From NCBI GenBank assembly GCA_964561105.1, contig CAZLOH010000031.1, forward strand, positions 1 to 64,000: a DNA stretch of 64,000 nt. The letters are read 5' to 3'. Each line of letters opens with the position of its first letter. Position 1 is the stretch's first letter. The notes beneath the pieces were generated by a model. It had not been told where the DNA came from, made no database searches, and was given only the letters and a program-made list of their open reading frames with translations. The DNA is from JADLHS01 sp964561105 (GTDB lineage Bacteria; Verrucomicrobiota; Verrucomicrobiia; Limisphaerales; JADLHS01). Below are positions 55,770 through 64,000 of the stretch, piece by piece. The position numbers were made by a program, and so were the translations under genes.

Positions 55770-56479
55770 TCCTGAATGATCGGTTTTATATCGGCGCATT
55801 CCACGCCTCGTTCACTTATCAAGTGGTGGGGGCGAACGGCAACAACGCGGATGGCACCACGTTCGTGCTGCAAAATTCACCCGATGGCCCTACCGCGTTG
55901 GGCGGCCACGGTGGCGATCTGGGTTATCGCCCGACGGTCACTCCGAGCGTCGCGCTGATCTTGAATGTTTATCACGGCACCACGGTCGGATACTCCTTTG
56001 AATCGAACGGCGTTCTGCACCCACCCTACCTGAGCGCCGCTCCGGTGGATATTTCCAGCGGGGATCCGATTGCGGTCACGGTTGACTTCGATGGCACCAC
56101 GCTGTCCTTGAACCTGACCGATACAGTGACCACCAGCACCTTTGCCACGAGCACCGTGGTGGACATCCCGGCAATCGTCGGGTCTGAGCACGCTTACGTC
56201 GGTTTCACCGCCGGCTCCGGCGGTCTCGCCGCAAACCAGCAGATAACCGACTTCAAGTTTGCCAGTCTGCCGGCCGTACAGATTGCAGCGACCGGTGCGA
56301 ACACCTTTGTGTTCACGTGGCCAATCGCCGTGGGCAACTTTGTGTTGCAGGAAAATACGGTCATTAACGGGCCGGGTTGGGCCAACGTGCCGGCGACGTT
56401 GGATGTCGTGAGCGGCCTCAATCAGGTGATCGTGACGCCGCAACCCGGCAACCGGTTCTATCGCCTGCAATTGCAATAG
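55770..56479 (+). pseudogene. Legume-lectin-like secreted protein, 5'-truncated
   Basis: From about 55770 the plus strand encodes a beta-sandwich sequence typical of L-type lectins: FHASFTYQVV, NNADGTTFVLQN, ALGGHGGDLGY and a later HAYVGFTAGSGGL. It ends in the C-terminal module with GNRFYRLQLQ seen in other secreted proteins. The signal peptide and first strands are absent: the frame continues upstream only into the antisense of the AraC fragment. Starting at an internal ATG (55759) would give a protein without export signal, so it is probably non-functional. Confidence 0.7.
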
Positions 56480-56649
56480 GACGGTCGCACCCGCCGCGCT
56501 CCTGGCCCACGCTGGCGCACCAGCGCCAGTTCGTGGGCTGGGCGGAGCAACAACGGCAAATCCTTGGCTGCATCGTGCCGCCAAAGGACACCGCATCGGT
56601 CGGAAGTAGCCGGAGTCTTGTGATTGAGCCAACGGCGAAGGAAGCGGGT

Positions 56650-58020
56650 TCAATTCCTGGCTTCAGTGAGCACGATGGACTTAATTGCGATTTCATCGCC
56701 GGCAAAGGTGTCCCCCGCCGGTTCGATGGCCAGGCCGATTATCAAGCCGCGGTATTCCGGCGACGCAGCCAGATCGAGATGATAGGAGTGAAACTTGCCA
56801 TCGGGATTCAGCGACAACGTCAGACTTTTTGCCCGGTCCCATTTGTCGTCGTCCTGACGCAGCCAGAAAACCCGCACCGCCGTGCCCTTGCCCGTGCAAG
56901 CCAGATTGACGTTCAGGTCGCCGGCGCTTTCAGCGCGCCAGCATTGCACCGGACTTTGCAGGCGAGGCCGTTCCGTCCCGAACCGGACCCGCCATTCCCC
57001 CTTCATCGGAAATCCCTGGTCCGTGGCCTGACGCTGTGTCCAGTGTTGCCGGTCCTGGCTGAAATGCCAGGCCGGCGGCGTCTTCGTGGCCAGCGCATTG
57101 AATCGCTTCCGGATGGCGGCGAGCGTGCCGATCATGAAATCCGTTCGATGTTCGTAAACGATGTTGTAGTCAAAATTCTCCTGGTGAATCGGCGCCAGGT
57201 AGGCGGTCGAACCGTGTTTGGGATCAACCGAACGGTCGTCGCCATAAACTCCACCATGAAACTCCGCGCCGTCGTCCTTGAAAACACCCAGACCCCAATC
57301 GTGATCATCCACGAGCGCGGCCCATCGTTCCGTGCCCACGAAGCGCGTCCACGGCCAGGGCTTCCGCCAATCGTTCCGGATCTGGCTGAGTTCGCCCCCG
57401 GTAAAAGGACGGTCGCCGGTGTAGGACATCAATCGCGAAAGGGTCGAGATCGTATAGACCGCCGGCAATTCCTGGGAGCACGGACGGTAGGCCGATTTGT
57501 CCGCCCGGTGATTGGTGCAGCGAAAGCGCATGTGAATGACCGGACCTTCCAAGCTCGTCCAGGTTTCAAAGGTGCAGTCGCCGGGAACATCGTTCAGCGG
57601 CCACTGCATGGGAGCGCACCGGAGGTAAAGCTCCCGCCCGTCATTCCGGTGCTCGGTGACCCGGGAAGGATTTCCGTAGCAATCGCCGGTTTGAATGGGA
57701 TTCCAGCCCAAACCCGCCCAGGCCGGATTCGGTCGTTTGTCCCCCACCACAAAAGGCCAGGGGCCGGAGTAATGCGACATCTGAATCTGCCGGCCAAGGT
57801 CCGCGCTGTTAATGATGTTTCCGGGATGCTCCTTGCTCGCGAGAAACGTCACGGCACCGCCCAGGGCGAGGTCCATGCCGATGCGCACCTCGCCATTGTC
57901 GAGAAACGTCATCCGCGGGGTCGGCGGCGCCGAAGGCGCGCTCTGGGCATTAAGGGAGCAAAGCAGCAGGGTGCTCAGCAGGCAGAGCGGGAGATTCGTT
58001 CGCATCGTTTTCGCACCCAT
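56650..58020 (-). CDS. Secreted protein of unknown function, 456 aa
   Basis: ATG at 58020 gives MGAKTMRTNLPLCLLSTLLL, a clear signal peptide ending near AQSAPSA. The mature protein is beta-rich: RMTFLDNGEVRIGMDLALGG at the N terminus, many aromatic residues in the middle (WTRFVGTERWAALVDDHDWG), and a C-terminal jelly-roll-like part (about 360-455; GLAIEPAGDTFAGDEIAIKS). The N-terminal pattern recalls beta-sandwich domains that recognise sugar backbones in PVC-bacteria proteins, but I cannot name a family. It lies 86 bp after gltD on the same strand, likely by chance. Confidence 0.7.
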   Translation of the reverse strand: MGAKTMRTNLPLCLLSTLLLCSLNAQSAPSAPPTPRMTFLDNGEVRIGMDLALGGAVTFLASKEHPGNIINSADLGRQIQMSHYSGPWPFVVGDKRPNPAWAGLGWNPIQTGDCYGNPSRVTEHRNDGRELYLRCAPMQWPLNDVPGDCTFETWTSLEGPVIHMRFRCTNHRADKSAYRPCSQELPAVYTISTLSRLMSYTGDRPFTGGELSQIRNDWRKPWPWTRFVGTERWAALVDDHDWGLGVFKDDGAEFHGGVYGDDRSVDPKHGSTAYLAPIHQENFDYNIVYEHRTDFMIGTLAAIRKRFNALATKTPPAWHFSQDRQHWTQRQATDQGFPMKGEWRVRFGTERPRLQSPVQCWRAESAGDLNVNLACTGKGTAVRVFWLRQDDDKWDRAKSLTLSLNPDGKFHSYHLDLAASPEYRGLIIGLAIEPAGDTFAGDEIAIKSIVLTEARN

Positions 58021-58106
58021 TTCACGCGCCGCCCCGGTTCGAGGACGAATGACCTGCCCAGGCGAGCGGAAAGAGGACAACCGGAACACCGGCGCCGTCC
58101 CAGACC

Positions 58107-59591
58107 TCACGGCAAATCCGTCGCCCCCATCAAGTAACGATCGCACTCCCGCGCGGCCCCACGACCTTCGTTGAAGGCCCACACCACCAGGCTCTGGCCG
58201 CGGCGACAATCACCGCAGGCGAACACGCCCTTGCGGTTGGTGGTGTATTTCTCGAACTCGGCTTTCGCATTGGAGCGCGGGTCGCGTTCGATGCCCAACT
58301 TTTCAAGCAACGGTTGCTCCGGTCCGAGGAAACCCATGGCCAGCAACACGAGCTGCGCCGGCAGGACCTGCTCCGTACCGGGAACCGGTTGCGGACCAAA
58401 CTGCCCCTTGTCGTTCGCTTTCCATACCACATCCACGACATGAACCGCTTTGACGTGACCTTGGTCATCCGACTCGAACTTGGTCGCGGTCTTGACGTAC
58501 GCGCGCGGGTCGGCCCCAAATTTTGCCGCCGCCTCCTCCTGACCGTAGTCGAGCTTGTAAACCTTGGGCCACTCCGGCCAAGGATTGTTGCTGGCGCGAT
58601 CGAGCGGCGGCTGGGCCAGGATCTCGAGCTGCACGAGCGACTTGCAACCGTGTCGCATGGAAGTCCCCACACAGTCGGTGCCGGTGTCGCCGCCGCCGAT
58701 CACGACGACATCCTTGCCGGCTGCGTCAATGAAATTGCCGTTCCGATGGCCGTCCAACAGCGCCTTGGTGTTGGCCGTGAGGAATTCCATCGCGAAATGG
58801 ACGCCCGACAACTGGCGGCCTTCAATGGGCAGATCGCGCGGTTTGGTCGCCCCGGTGCAGAGTACGACGGCATCAAATCCCTGGACCAATTCGTCGGCGG
58901 AAAAATTCACGCCCACCTCGGTGTTGCAGATGAACTCGATGCCTTCCGCTTCGAGGAGCTTGATGCGCCGCAACACGACCCCGTTTTTGTCGAGCTTCAT
59001 GTTGGGGATGCCATACATGAGCAGGCCGCCCGGACGATCCGCCCGTTCAAACACAACGACCCGGTGGCCGGCCTTGTTCAACTGCGCCGCCGCGCTCAAT
59101 CCCGCCGGGCCCGAGCCAACCACGGCCACCTGTTTGCCCGTGCGTTTGGCCGGCGGTTGCGCCACCACCCAGCCGTTTTCCCAGCCGTGATCAATGATGC
59201 TGACTTCCAGGTTTTTGATGGTGACCGGCGGGTTGTTGATGCCGAGCACGCACGAGCCTTCGCACGGCGCGGGACAGACGCGGCCGGTGAAATCGGGAAA
59301 GTTGTTGGTCTTGTGCAGCCGCTCCAACGCCTCCTTCCACAGCCCGCGATAGACGAGATCGTTCCACTCGGGAATGAGATTGTGCACGGGACAGCCGCTG
59401 GCCATGCCGTTGAGCAGTTTGCCGGTGTGACAGAACGGAATGCCACAGTCCATGCACCGGGCGCCCTGCCGTTTCAGCTCCGCCTCGGGCAGATGGTGAT
59501 GAAATTCCTTCCAGTCCGCGATTCGCTGGTCCGGCGGGCGATCCGCCGGCAACTCGCGTTGATACTCTAAAAATCCAGTTGGTTTGCCCAT
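58107..59591 (-). CDS. gltD: Glutamate synthase small subunit
   Basis: 494 residues. The N-terminal ferredoxin-like domain has the cysteines C46, C49, C54, C67, C106, C110 and C114 for two [4Fe-4S] clusters (CMDCGIPFC, CPAPCEGSC). The FAD site is GSGPAG (159-164) and the NADPH site GGGDTG (299-304). It oxidises NADPH and feeds electrons to the large subunit. It starts 32 bp after the gltB stop, in the same operon. Confidence 0.97.
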   Translation of the reverse strand: MGKPTGFLEYQRELPADRPPDQRIADWKEFHHHLPEAELKRQGARCMDCGIPFCHTGKLLNGMASGCPVHNLIPEWNDLVYRGLWKEALERLHKTNNFPDFTGRVCPAPCEGSCVLGINNPPVTIKNLEVSIIDHGWENGWVVAQPPAKRTGKQVAVVGSGPAGLSAAAQLNKAGHRVVVFERADRPGGLLMYGIPNMKLDKNGVVLRRIKLLEAEGIEFICNTEVGVNFSADELVQGFDAVVLCTGATKPRDLPIEGRQLSGVHFAMEFLTANTKALLDGHRNGNFIDAAGKDVVVIGGGDTGTDCVGTSMRHGCKSLVQLEILAQPPLDRASNNPWPEWPKVYKLDYGQEEAAAKFGADPRAYVKTATKFESDDQGHVKAVHVVDVVWKANDKGQFGPQPVPGTEQVLPAQLVLLAMGFLGPEQPLLEKLGIERDPRSNAKAEFEKYTTNRKGVFACGDCRRGQSLVVWAFNEGRGAARECDRYLMGATDLP

Positions 59592-59623
59592 CTTCTAAAA
59601 ATCGGTTCTGCGCTCCAATTCAC

Positions 59624-62600
59624 TCAACCACCGCCGACGCGCGCCACGTCGCGAATGTTTGCCTCGAAGGCCGCCATGATGGCTTCGTCGCCCGCCAGCC
59701 CCTGCCCTTCCGCCTTCTTCAACTCCTCCAGCACCCGCGCGTAATCCTTCGGCAACACTTTCACAAACTTCGGAATAAATCCTTTCCAATCCGCGAGGAC
59801 CTGGGCCGCCCGTTCGCTGTGCGTGTAGGTCTGATGCCGTTGAATCAGCTTCCAGACTTCCTCAATCTCGTCGGCATCCGTCAACGGCCCCAGCCCGACC
59901 ATCTCCATGTTGCATCGTCGGGCGAATGTGCCGGCCTCGTCGAGCACATAGGCGATGCCGCCACTCATGCCGGCGGCGAAGTTGCGCCCGGTCGGCCCGA
60001 GAATCACCACGCGCCCACCCGTCATGTATTCGCAGCCGTGATCGCCAACGGCCTCCACGACCGTGTTCACGCCGGAGTTGCGGACGCAAAACCGCTCGCC
60101 CGCCATGCCGCGAATGAATGCCTCGCCACTGGTCGCGCCGTAAAACGCCACGTTGCCGACGATCATGTTTTCCTCGGCCTTGAACGTCGCCGCCGGGGGC
60201 GGATAGACAATCAGCTTCCCGCCGCTCAGCCCCTTGCCGAAATAATCGTTGGCGTCGCCCTCGAGTTCGAGCGTCATGCCGCGCGGCACAAACGCGCCAA
60301 AACTCTGGCCGGCGCTTCCGTTGAACTTGAGTTGCACGGTGTCCTCGGGCAATCCGTTCGGCCCGTGCCGCTTGGTGATTTCGCTACCGGTGATCGTGCC
60401 CACCACCCGGTTGACGTTGGTGATCGGCAGCGTGGCCGTCACCTTTTCGCCGCGCTCAATGGCCGGCCGGCAAAGCTCCAGCACCCTGGTCAGGTCGAGC
60501 GATTTCTCCAAGCCATGATCCTGATCCTGCTGCCGGTAGCGTCCCACTTCCGGCCCCGCTTCGGGCTGATGCAAGATCGGCGTGAGGTCAATCCCGCTGG
60601 CCTTCCAGTGCGCGATGGCTTTCCACGGCACCAACCTGTCCGTGCGCCCGACCATTTCGTTGATCGTGCGAAACCCGAGCTTGGCCATGATTTCGCGCAA
60701 TTCCGTGGCAATGAAGCGCATGAAGTTGACCACGTGATCCGGGTTGCCGGTGAACCGCTCGCGGAGGCGCGGGTCTTGGGTGGCGACGCCGACCGGACAG
60801 GTGTTCAGATGGCACACGCGCATCATGATGCAACCCAGCACCACGAGCGGCGCGGTGGCAAAACCAAATTCCTCCGCGCCGAGCAAGGCGGCGATGGCGA
60901 CATCGCGTCCCGTCTTCAACTGGCCATCGGTCTCCACATAGATGCGGCTGCGCAGATTGTTCAGCACGAGCGTCTGGTGCGTCTCGGCCAGGCCGAGTTC
61001 CCACGGACCGCCCGCGTGCTTGATCGAGGACAGCGGCGACGCACCGGTGCCGCCGTCGTGTCCGCTGATGAGCACCACGTCCGCGTGCGCCTTTGAGACG
61101 CCGGCCGCAATCGTTCCCACGCCGACCTCGGAAACCAGCTTCACGCTGATGCGCGCAAACCGGTTTGCGTTCTTCAGGTCATGGATCAACTCGGCGAGGT
61201 CTTCGATGGAGTAAATGTCGTGATGCGGCGGAGGCGAAATCAGCCCCACGCCCGCCGTCGTGCCCCGCGTCTTGGCAATCTCGGGATACACCTTCTTGCC
61301 CGGCAACTCGCCGCCCTCGCCCGGCTTGGCCCCTTGCGCCATTTTGATCTGAAGCTCCTTCGCGTTGACGAGATAATTGCTCGTCACCCCGAACCGGCCG
61401 CTGGCGACTTGTTTGATGGCGGAATTTTTTGAGTCGCCGTTGGGTTCGAGCTGGTAACGCGCGGGGTCTTCCCCGCCCTCGCCCGTGTTGCTCCGGCCGC
61501 CGATGCGGTTCATCGCGATGGCCAGCGCTTCGTGCGCCTCTTTGCTGATCGAGCCGTAGCTCATCGCGCCGGTCTTGAACCGCCGCACGATGCTGTCCAC
61601 CGATTCAACCTCCTCGAGCGGCAGCGGCTGCTCCGCGAATTTGAAATCCAGCAGACCCCGCAGCGTGCAAAGATTCGCCGCCTGCTGGTTGATCAGGTCG
61701 GCGTACTCGCGATAAACCTTCTCGCTGTTGATCCGGCAGGCCAGTTGCAGTTTGTGGATCGTCTGCGGGTTGAACAGGTGAAATTCACCGGTGTCGCGCC
61801 ATTGATACTGGCCGCCCGTGTCCAGTTCGCCGCTGCGCTGCCGGTCGGGAAAAGCCTGCGCATGGCGTTGGAGCGCTTCGGCCAAGATCACGTCCAACCC
61901 GACGCCCTGGATGCGCGAGGCGGTCCAGGTAAAGTACCGGTCCACCACCTCGCGATTCAGGCCAATGGCTTCAAAGACCTGCGCGCCGCGATAGCTTTGA
62001 ATGGTGGAGATGCCCATCTTGGCCATCGTCTTCACGACGCCCTTGATCGTCGCCTTGATGTATTTCTTCACCGCCGACTTGTGGTCGGTGTTGACGAGCA
62101 ATCCCGAACGGATCAGATCGTCAATCGTATCGTAGGCCAGATAAGGATTGATGGCGCCGCAACCGTAGCTGATGAGCAGCGCAAAATGATGCACCTCGCG
62201 CGGCTCGCCGGATTCGAGGACAATGCCGGCTCTACCCCGCAGGCCGCTCCGGATCAGATAATGATGCAATCCGGCCACGGCCAGCAACGCCGGGATGGGA
62301 GCGTCGGTGGCGGAGACGCCCCGATCCGACAAAATCACCACCGTCGCGCCGCCGTTAATCGCCCGGCCCGCATCCGCAAAAAGTTTTTCCAGCGCCACCT
62401 CCAGGCGTGCTTCCCCACCGCGCGCTTTGAACAGAATCGGCAGCGTTACGGCCCGGAAGTGGGGCTGATTCACATGCCGGAGCTTCTCCAATTCCGCATT
62501 GGTGAGCAGCGGGTGCGGCAGTTTGAGCAGCGCGCAACTTTGCGGCTTGGGCGTCAACAACCCGCCGCGCGCGCCCAACATGGTCGAGGTGGAGGTGACG

Positions 62601-64000
62601 ATCTCCTCGCGGATCGGATCAATCGGCGGGTTGGTGACCTGCGCGAAGAGCTGCTTGAAGTAGTTGTAAAGTAGTTGCGGCTGGTTGGACAACACCGCCA
62701 GCGGCGTGTCCGTGCCCATGGAACCAATCGGCTGCACGCCGTCCCGGGCCATCGGACCGACGATGAGGCGCAAATCCTCGAACGTGTAGCCAAAGCACTG
62801 CTGCCGCTGCAACACCGTGCGGTGCTCCGGCTCCGTCCTGATCGCCGGCTCGGGCAGATTCTCCAGCAGGACATGATGCTCATCAAGCCATTGCCGGTAG
62901 GGCTGCGCGCTTGCGTATTTCCGCTTGAGTTCTTCATCGGCGACAATCCGGCCCTCAATCGTGTCCACCAGAAACATGCGGCCCGGTTGCAAGCGGCCCT
63001 TGTGCGCCACACGCTCCGGAGCGATCGGCAAAACGCCCGCTTCGGACGCCATGATCACCAGATCGTCCTTCGTAACGTAATAGCGCGAGGGACGCAGCCC
63101 ATTCCGGTCCAGACACGCGCCGATGCGGATGCCATCGGTGAACGCGACCGACGCCGGACCGTCCCAAGGCTCCATGAGGCAGGAATGGTATTCGTAAAAC
63201 GCGCGCCGCTCGGCGTCCATGCTGTCGTGATTTTCCCATGGCTCGGGGATCATCATCATCATCACGTGCGGCAGTTCGCGACCCGCCATGACGAGCAGTT
63301 CCACGCAATTATCGAACATCGCGGAATCGCTGCCGTCGGCGTTGACCACCGGGATGACCTTCTTGATGTCGTCTCCGAACAGTTCCGCGCGGAACTTCGC
63401 CTGGGCCGCGTGCATCCAGTTCACATTTCCCCGCAAGGTGTTGATCTCCCCGTTATGCGCGATGTAGCGGTACGGGTGCGAACGGTCCCAGCTCGGAAAG
63501 GTGTTGGTGGAAAAACGCGAGTGAACGAGCGCCAGCGCCGTGGTCATGGCCGGGTCGCGCAAGTCCGGGAAGTATTTCGCGACCTGTTCGGGCATCAACA
63601 TGCCTTTGTAAACCGCCGTGCGCGCGGATAAACTCGAGACGTAAAACCACTGGCCGCCCGGAACGGACGAGCCGTAGCGTATCTGCTGCTCCGCCACCTT
63701 GCGGATGACATACAGCTTGCGCTCAAAAGCGAGATCGTCCCGGAGCGCGGGATCGCGCCCCACGAACACCTGCATCATGAACGGCTCGGAGCGTTGCGCG
63801 GTTTGCCCGAGCGACGAATTGTCCGTGGGAATCTCGCGCCACCCGAGCAGCGACTGGCCTTCCGCCACGACGATTTTCTCCAGCGCCTGTTGCACCGCCC
63901 GGCGCTCGGTCGCATCCGGCGGCAGGAACAGCATGCCCAAACCGTACTGGCCGGATGCCGGAAGTTGGAACCCAAGCTCCGAGGTCTTCTGAACCAGAAA
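59624..64000 (-). CDS. gltB: Glutamate synthase large subunit (5' end beyond right edge)
   Basis: The reading frame is open from the right edge, and 1458 residues are visible. The N-terminal glutaminase domain lacks only its very start (the catalytic Cys2 lies outside) and shows FSTNTFPSWDRSHPYRYIAH and NGEINTLRGN. Then come the central domain, the FMN-binding domain (about 835-1210; ISGHDGGTGASPLSSIKHAG) and the 3Fe-4S cysteines in CIMMRVCHLNTCPVG. The C-terminal GXGXG beta-helix follows. It transfers the amide of glutamine to 2-oxoglutarate. With gltD it forms NADPH-GOGAT. Confidence 0.97.
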   Translation of the reverse strand, partial: FLVQKTSELGFQLPASGQYGLGMLFLPPDATERRAVQQALEKIVVAEGQSLLGWREIPTDNSSLGQTAQRSEPFMMQVFVGRDPALRDDLAFERKLYVIRKVAEQQIRYGSSVPGGQWFYVSSLSARTAVYKGMLMPEQVAKYFPDLRDPAMTTALALVHSRFSTNTFPSWDRSHPYRYIAHNGEINTLRGNVNWMHAAQAKFRAELFGDDIKKVIPVVNADGSDSAMFDNCVELLVMAGRELPHVMMMMIPEPWENHDSMDAERRAFYEYHSCLMEPWDGPASVAFTDGIRIGACLDRNGLRPSRYYVTKDDLVIMASEAGVLPIAPERVAHKGRLQPGRMFLVDTIEGRIVADEELKRKYASAQPYRQWLDEHHVLLENLPEPAIRTEPEHRTVLQRQQCFGYTFEDLRLIVGPMARDGVQPIGSMGTDTPLAVLSNQPQLLYNYFKQLFAQVTNPPIDPIREEIVTSTSTMLGARGGLLTPKPQSCALLKLPHPLLTNAELEKLRHVNQPHFRAVTLPILFKARGGEARLEVALEKLFADAGRAINGGATVVILSDRGVSATDAPIPALLAVAGLHHYLIRSGLRGRAGIVLESGEPREVHHFALLISYGCGAINPYLAYDTIDDLIRSGLLVNTDHKSAVKKYIKATIKGVVKTMAKMGISTIQSYRGAQVFEAIGLNREVVDRYFTWTASRIQGVGLDVILAEALQRHAQAFPDRQRSGELDTGGQYQWRDTGEFHLFNPQTIHKLQLACRINSEKVYREYADLINQQAANLCTLRGLLDFKFAEQPLPLEEVESVDSIVRRFKTGAMSYGSISKEAHEALAIAMNRIGGRSNTGEGGEDPARYQLEPNGDSKNSAIKQVASGRFGVTSNYLVNAKELQIKMAQGAKPGEGGELPGKKVYPEIAKTRGTTAGVGLISPPPHHDIYSIEDLAELIHDLKNANRFARISVKLVSEVGVGTIAAGVSKAHADVVLISGHDGGTGASPLSSIKHAGGPWELGLAETHQTLVLNNLRSRIYVETDGQLKTGRDVAIAALLGAEEFGFATAPLVVLGCIMMRVCHLNTCPVGVATQDPRLRERFTGNPDHVVNFMRFIATELREIMAKLGFRTINEMVGRTDRLVPWKAIAHWKASGIDLTPILHQPEAGPEVGRYRQQDQDHGLEKSLDLTRVLELCRPAIERGEKVTATLPITNVNRVVGTITGSEITKRHGPNGLPEDTVQLKFNGSAGQSFGAFVPRGMTLELEGDANDYFGKGLSGGKLIVYPPPAATFKAEENMIVGNVAFYGATSGEAFIRGMAGERFCVRNSGVNTVVEAVGDHGCEYMTGGRVVILGPTGRNFAAGMSGGIAYVLDEAGTFARRCNMEMVGLGPLTDADEIEEVWKLIQRHQTYTHSERAAQVLADWKGFIPKFVKVLPKDYARVLEELKKAEGQGLAGDEAIMAAFEANIRDVARVGGG

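Noticed and set aside
56377..58137. 586-codon plus-strand frame
   Set aside because: Antisense to the secreted protein at 56650-58020, which has a signal peptide and a protein-like composition.

Overview
This 64 kb window is GC-rich and gene-dense. It most likely comes from the chromosome of a bacterium in the Verrucomicrobiota (Pedosphaera/Limisphaerales-like) or a close PVC relative. That placement is an inference from gene content, not a marker-gene result. The pointers are two Planctomycetes-type cytochrome (DUF1549/DUF1553) plus DUF1501 gene pairs, a DUF1559-style prepilin-like protein, very large secreted repeat proteins ending in a 'YR(L)' module, and small Lys/Ala-rich proteins typical of the group. 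I see no rRNA, tRNA, CRISPR array, prophage or complete insertion sequence.

Layout. 1-1.3 kb is a degenerate accessory patch: the start of a P-loop ATPase that runs off the left edge, a long 'cgcaaag' hairpin repeat, a frameshifted PIN-domain toxin and a doubtful small ORF. 1.3-6 kb holds an orphan MacB/FtsX-type permease and then a translationally coupled pair that I read as a remote MotA/TolQ/ExbB-like plus MotB/TolR/ExbD-like motor. Its B subunit carries a long coiled coil and what looks like an inactive trypsin-like domain; this is the most novel-looking system here. 6-12 kb has a large secreted repeat protein and an esterase. 12-18.7 kb has a SirB1-like protein, a phospholipase D-family phosphatidyltransferase, DsbD/ScsB, an L,D-transpeptidase and a prepilin-like protein. 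18.9-28.7 kb is mostly housekeeping: mnmE with a small upstream gene, murQ, a Yip1-like protein, a lipoprotein, an FtsB/DivIC-like protein, a PIN-TRAM protein, DUF2007, a GlcD-like oxidase, rsmI, and a minus-strand dksA-like/rpmG/rpsR cluster whose three products all lack zinc-binding cysteines.

28.9-36 kb encodes an AddB-AddA type double-strand-break repair helicase-nuclease with overlapping genes. 36-41 kb is one giant secreted subtilase. 41.4-45.7 kb is a three-gene operon with overlapping genes: a sucrose-phosphate-synthase-like glycosyltransferase, a sucrose-phosphate-phosphatase-like HAD domain fused to an (alpha/alpha)6 glycoside hydrolase domain, and a PfkB sugar kinase. It probably makes and recycles a non-reducing disaccharide. 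45.9-55.5 kb contains two head-to-head cytochrome/DUF1501 pairs flanking a 373-bp divergent region that holds a hairpin repeat.

55.6-56.5 kb is a deletion or recombination scar joining the tail of an AraC regulator to a headless legume-lectin-like gene. 56.6-64 kb, on the minus strand, encodes a secreted protein of unknown function, gltD and most of gltB (5' end beyond the right edge), the enzymes of ammonia assimilation into glutamate.
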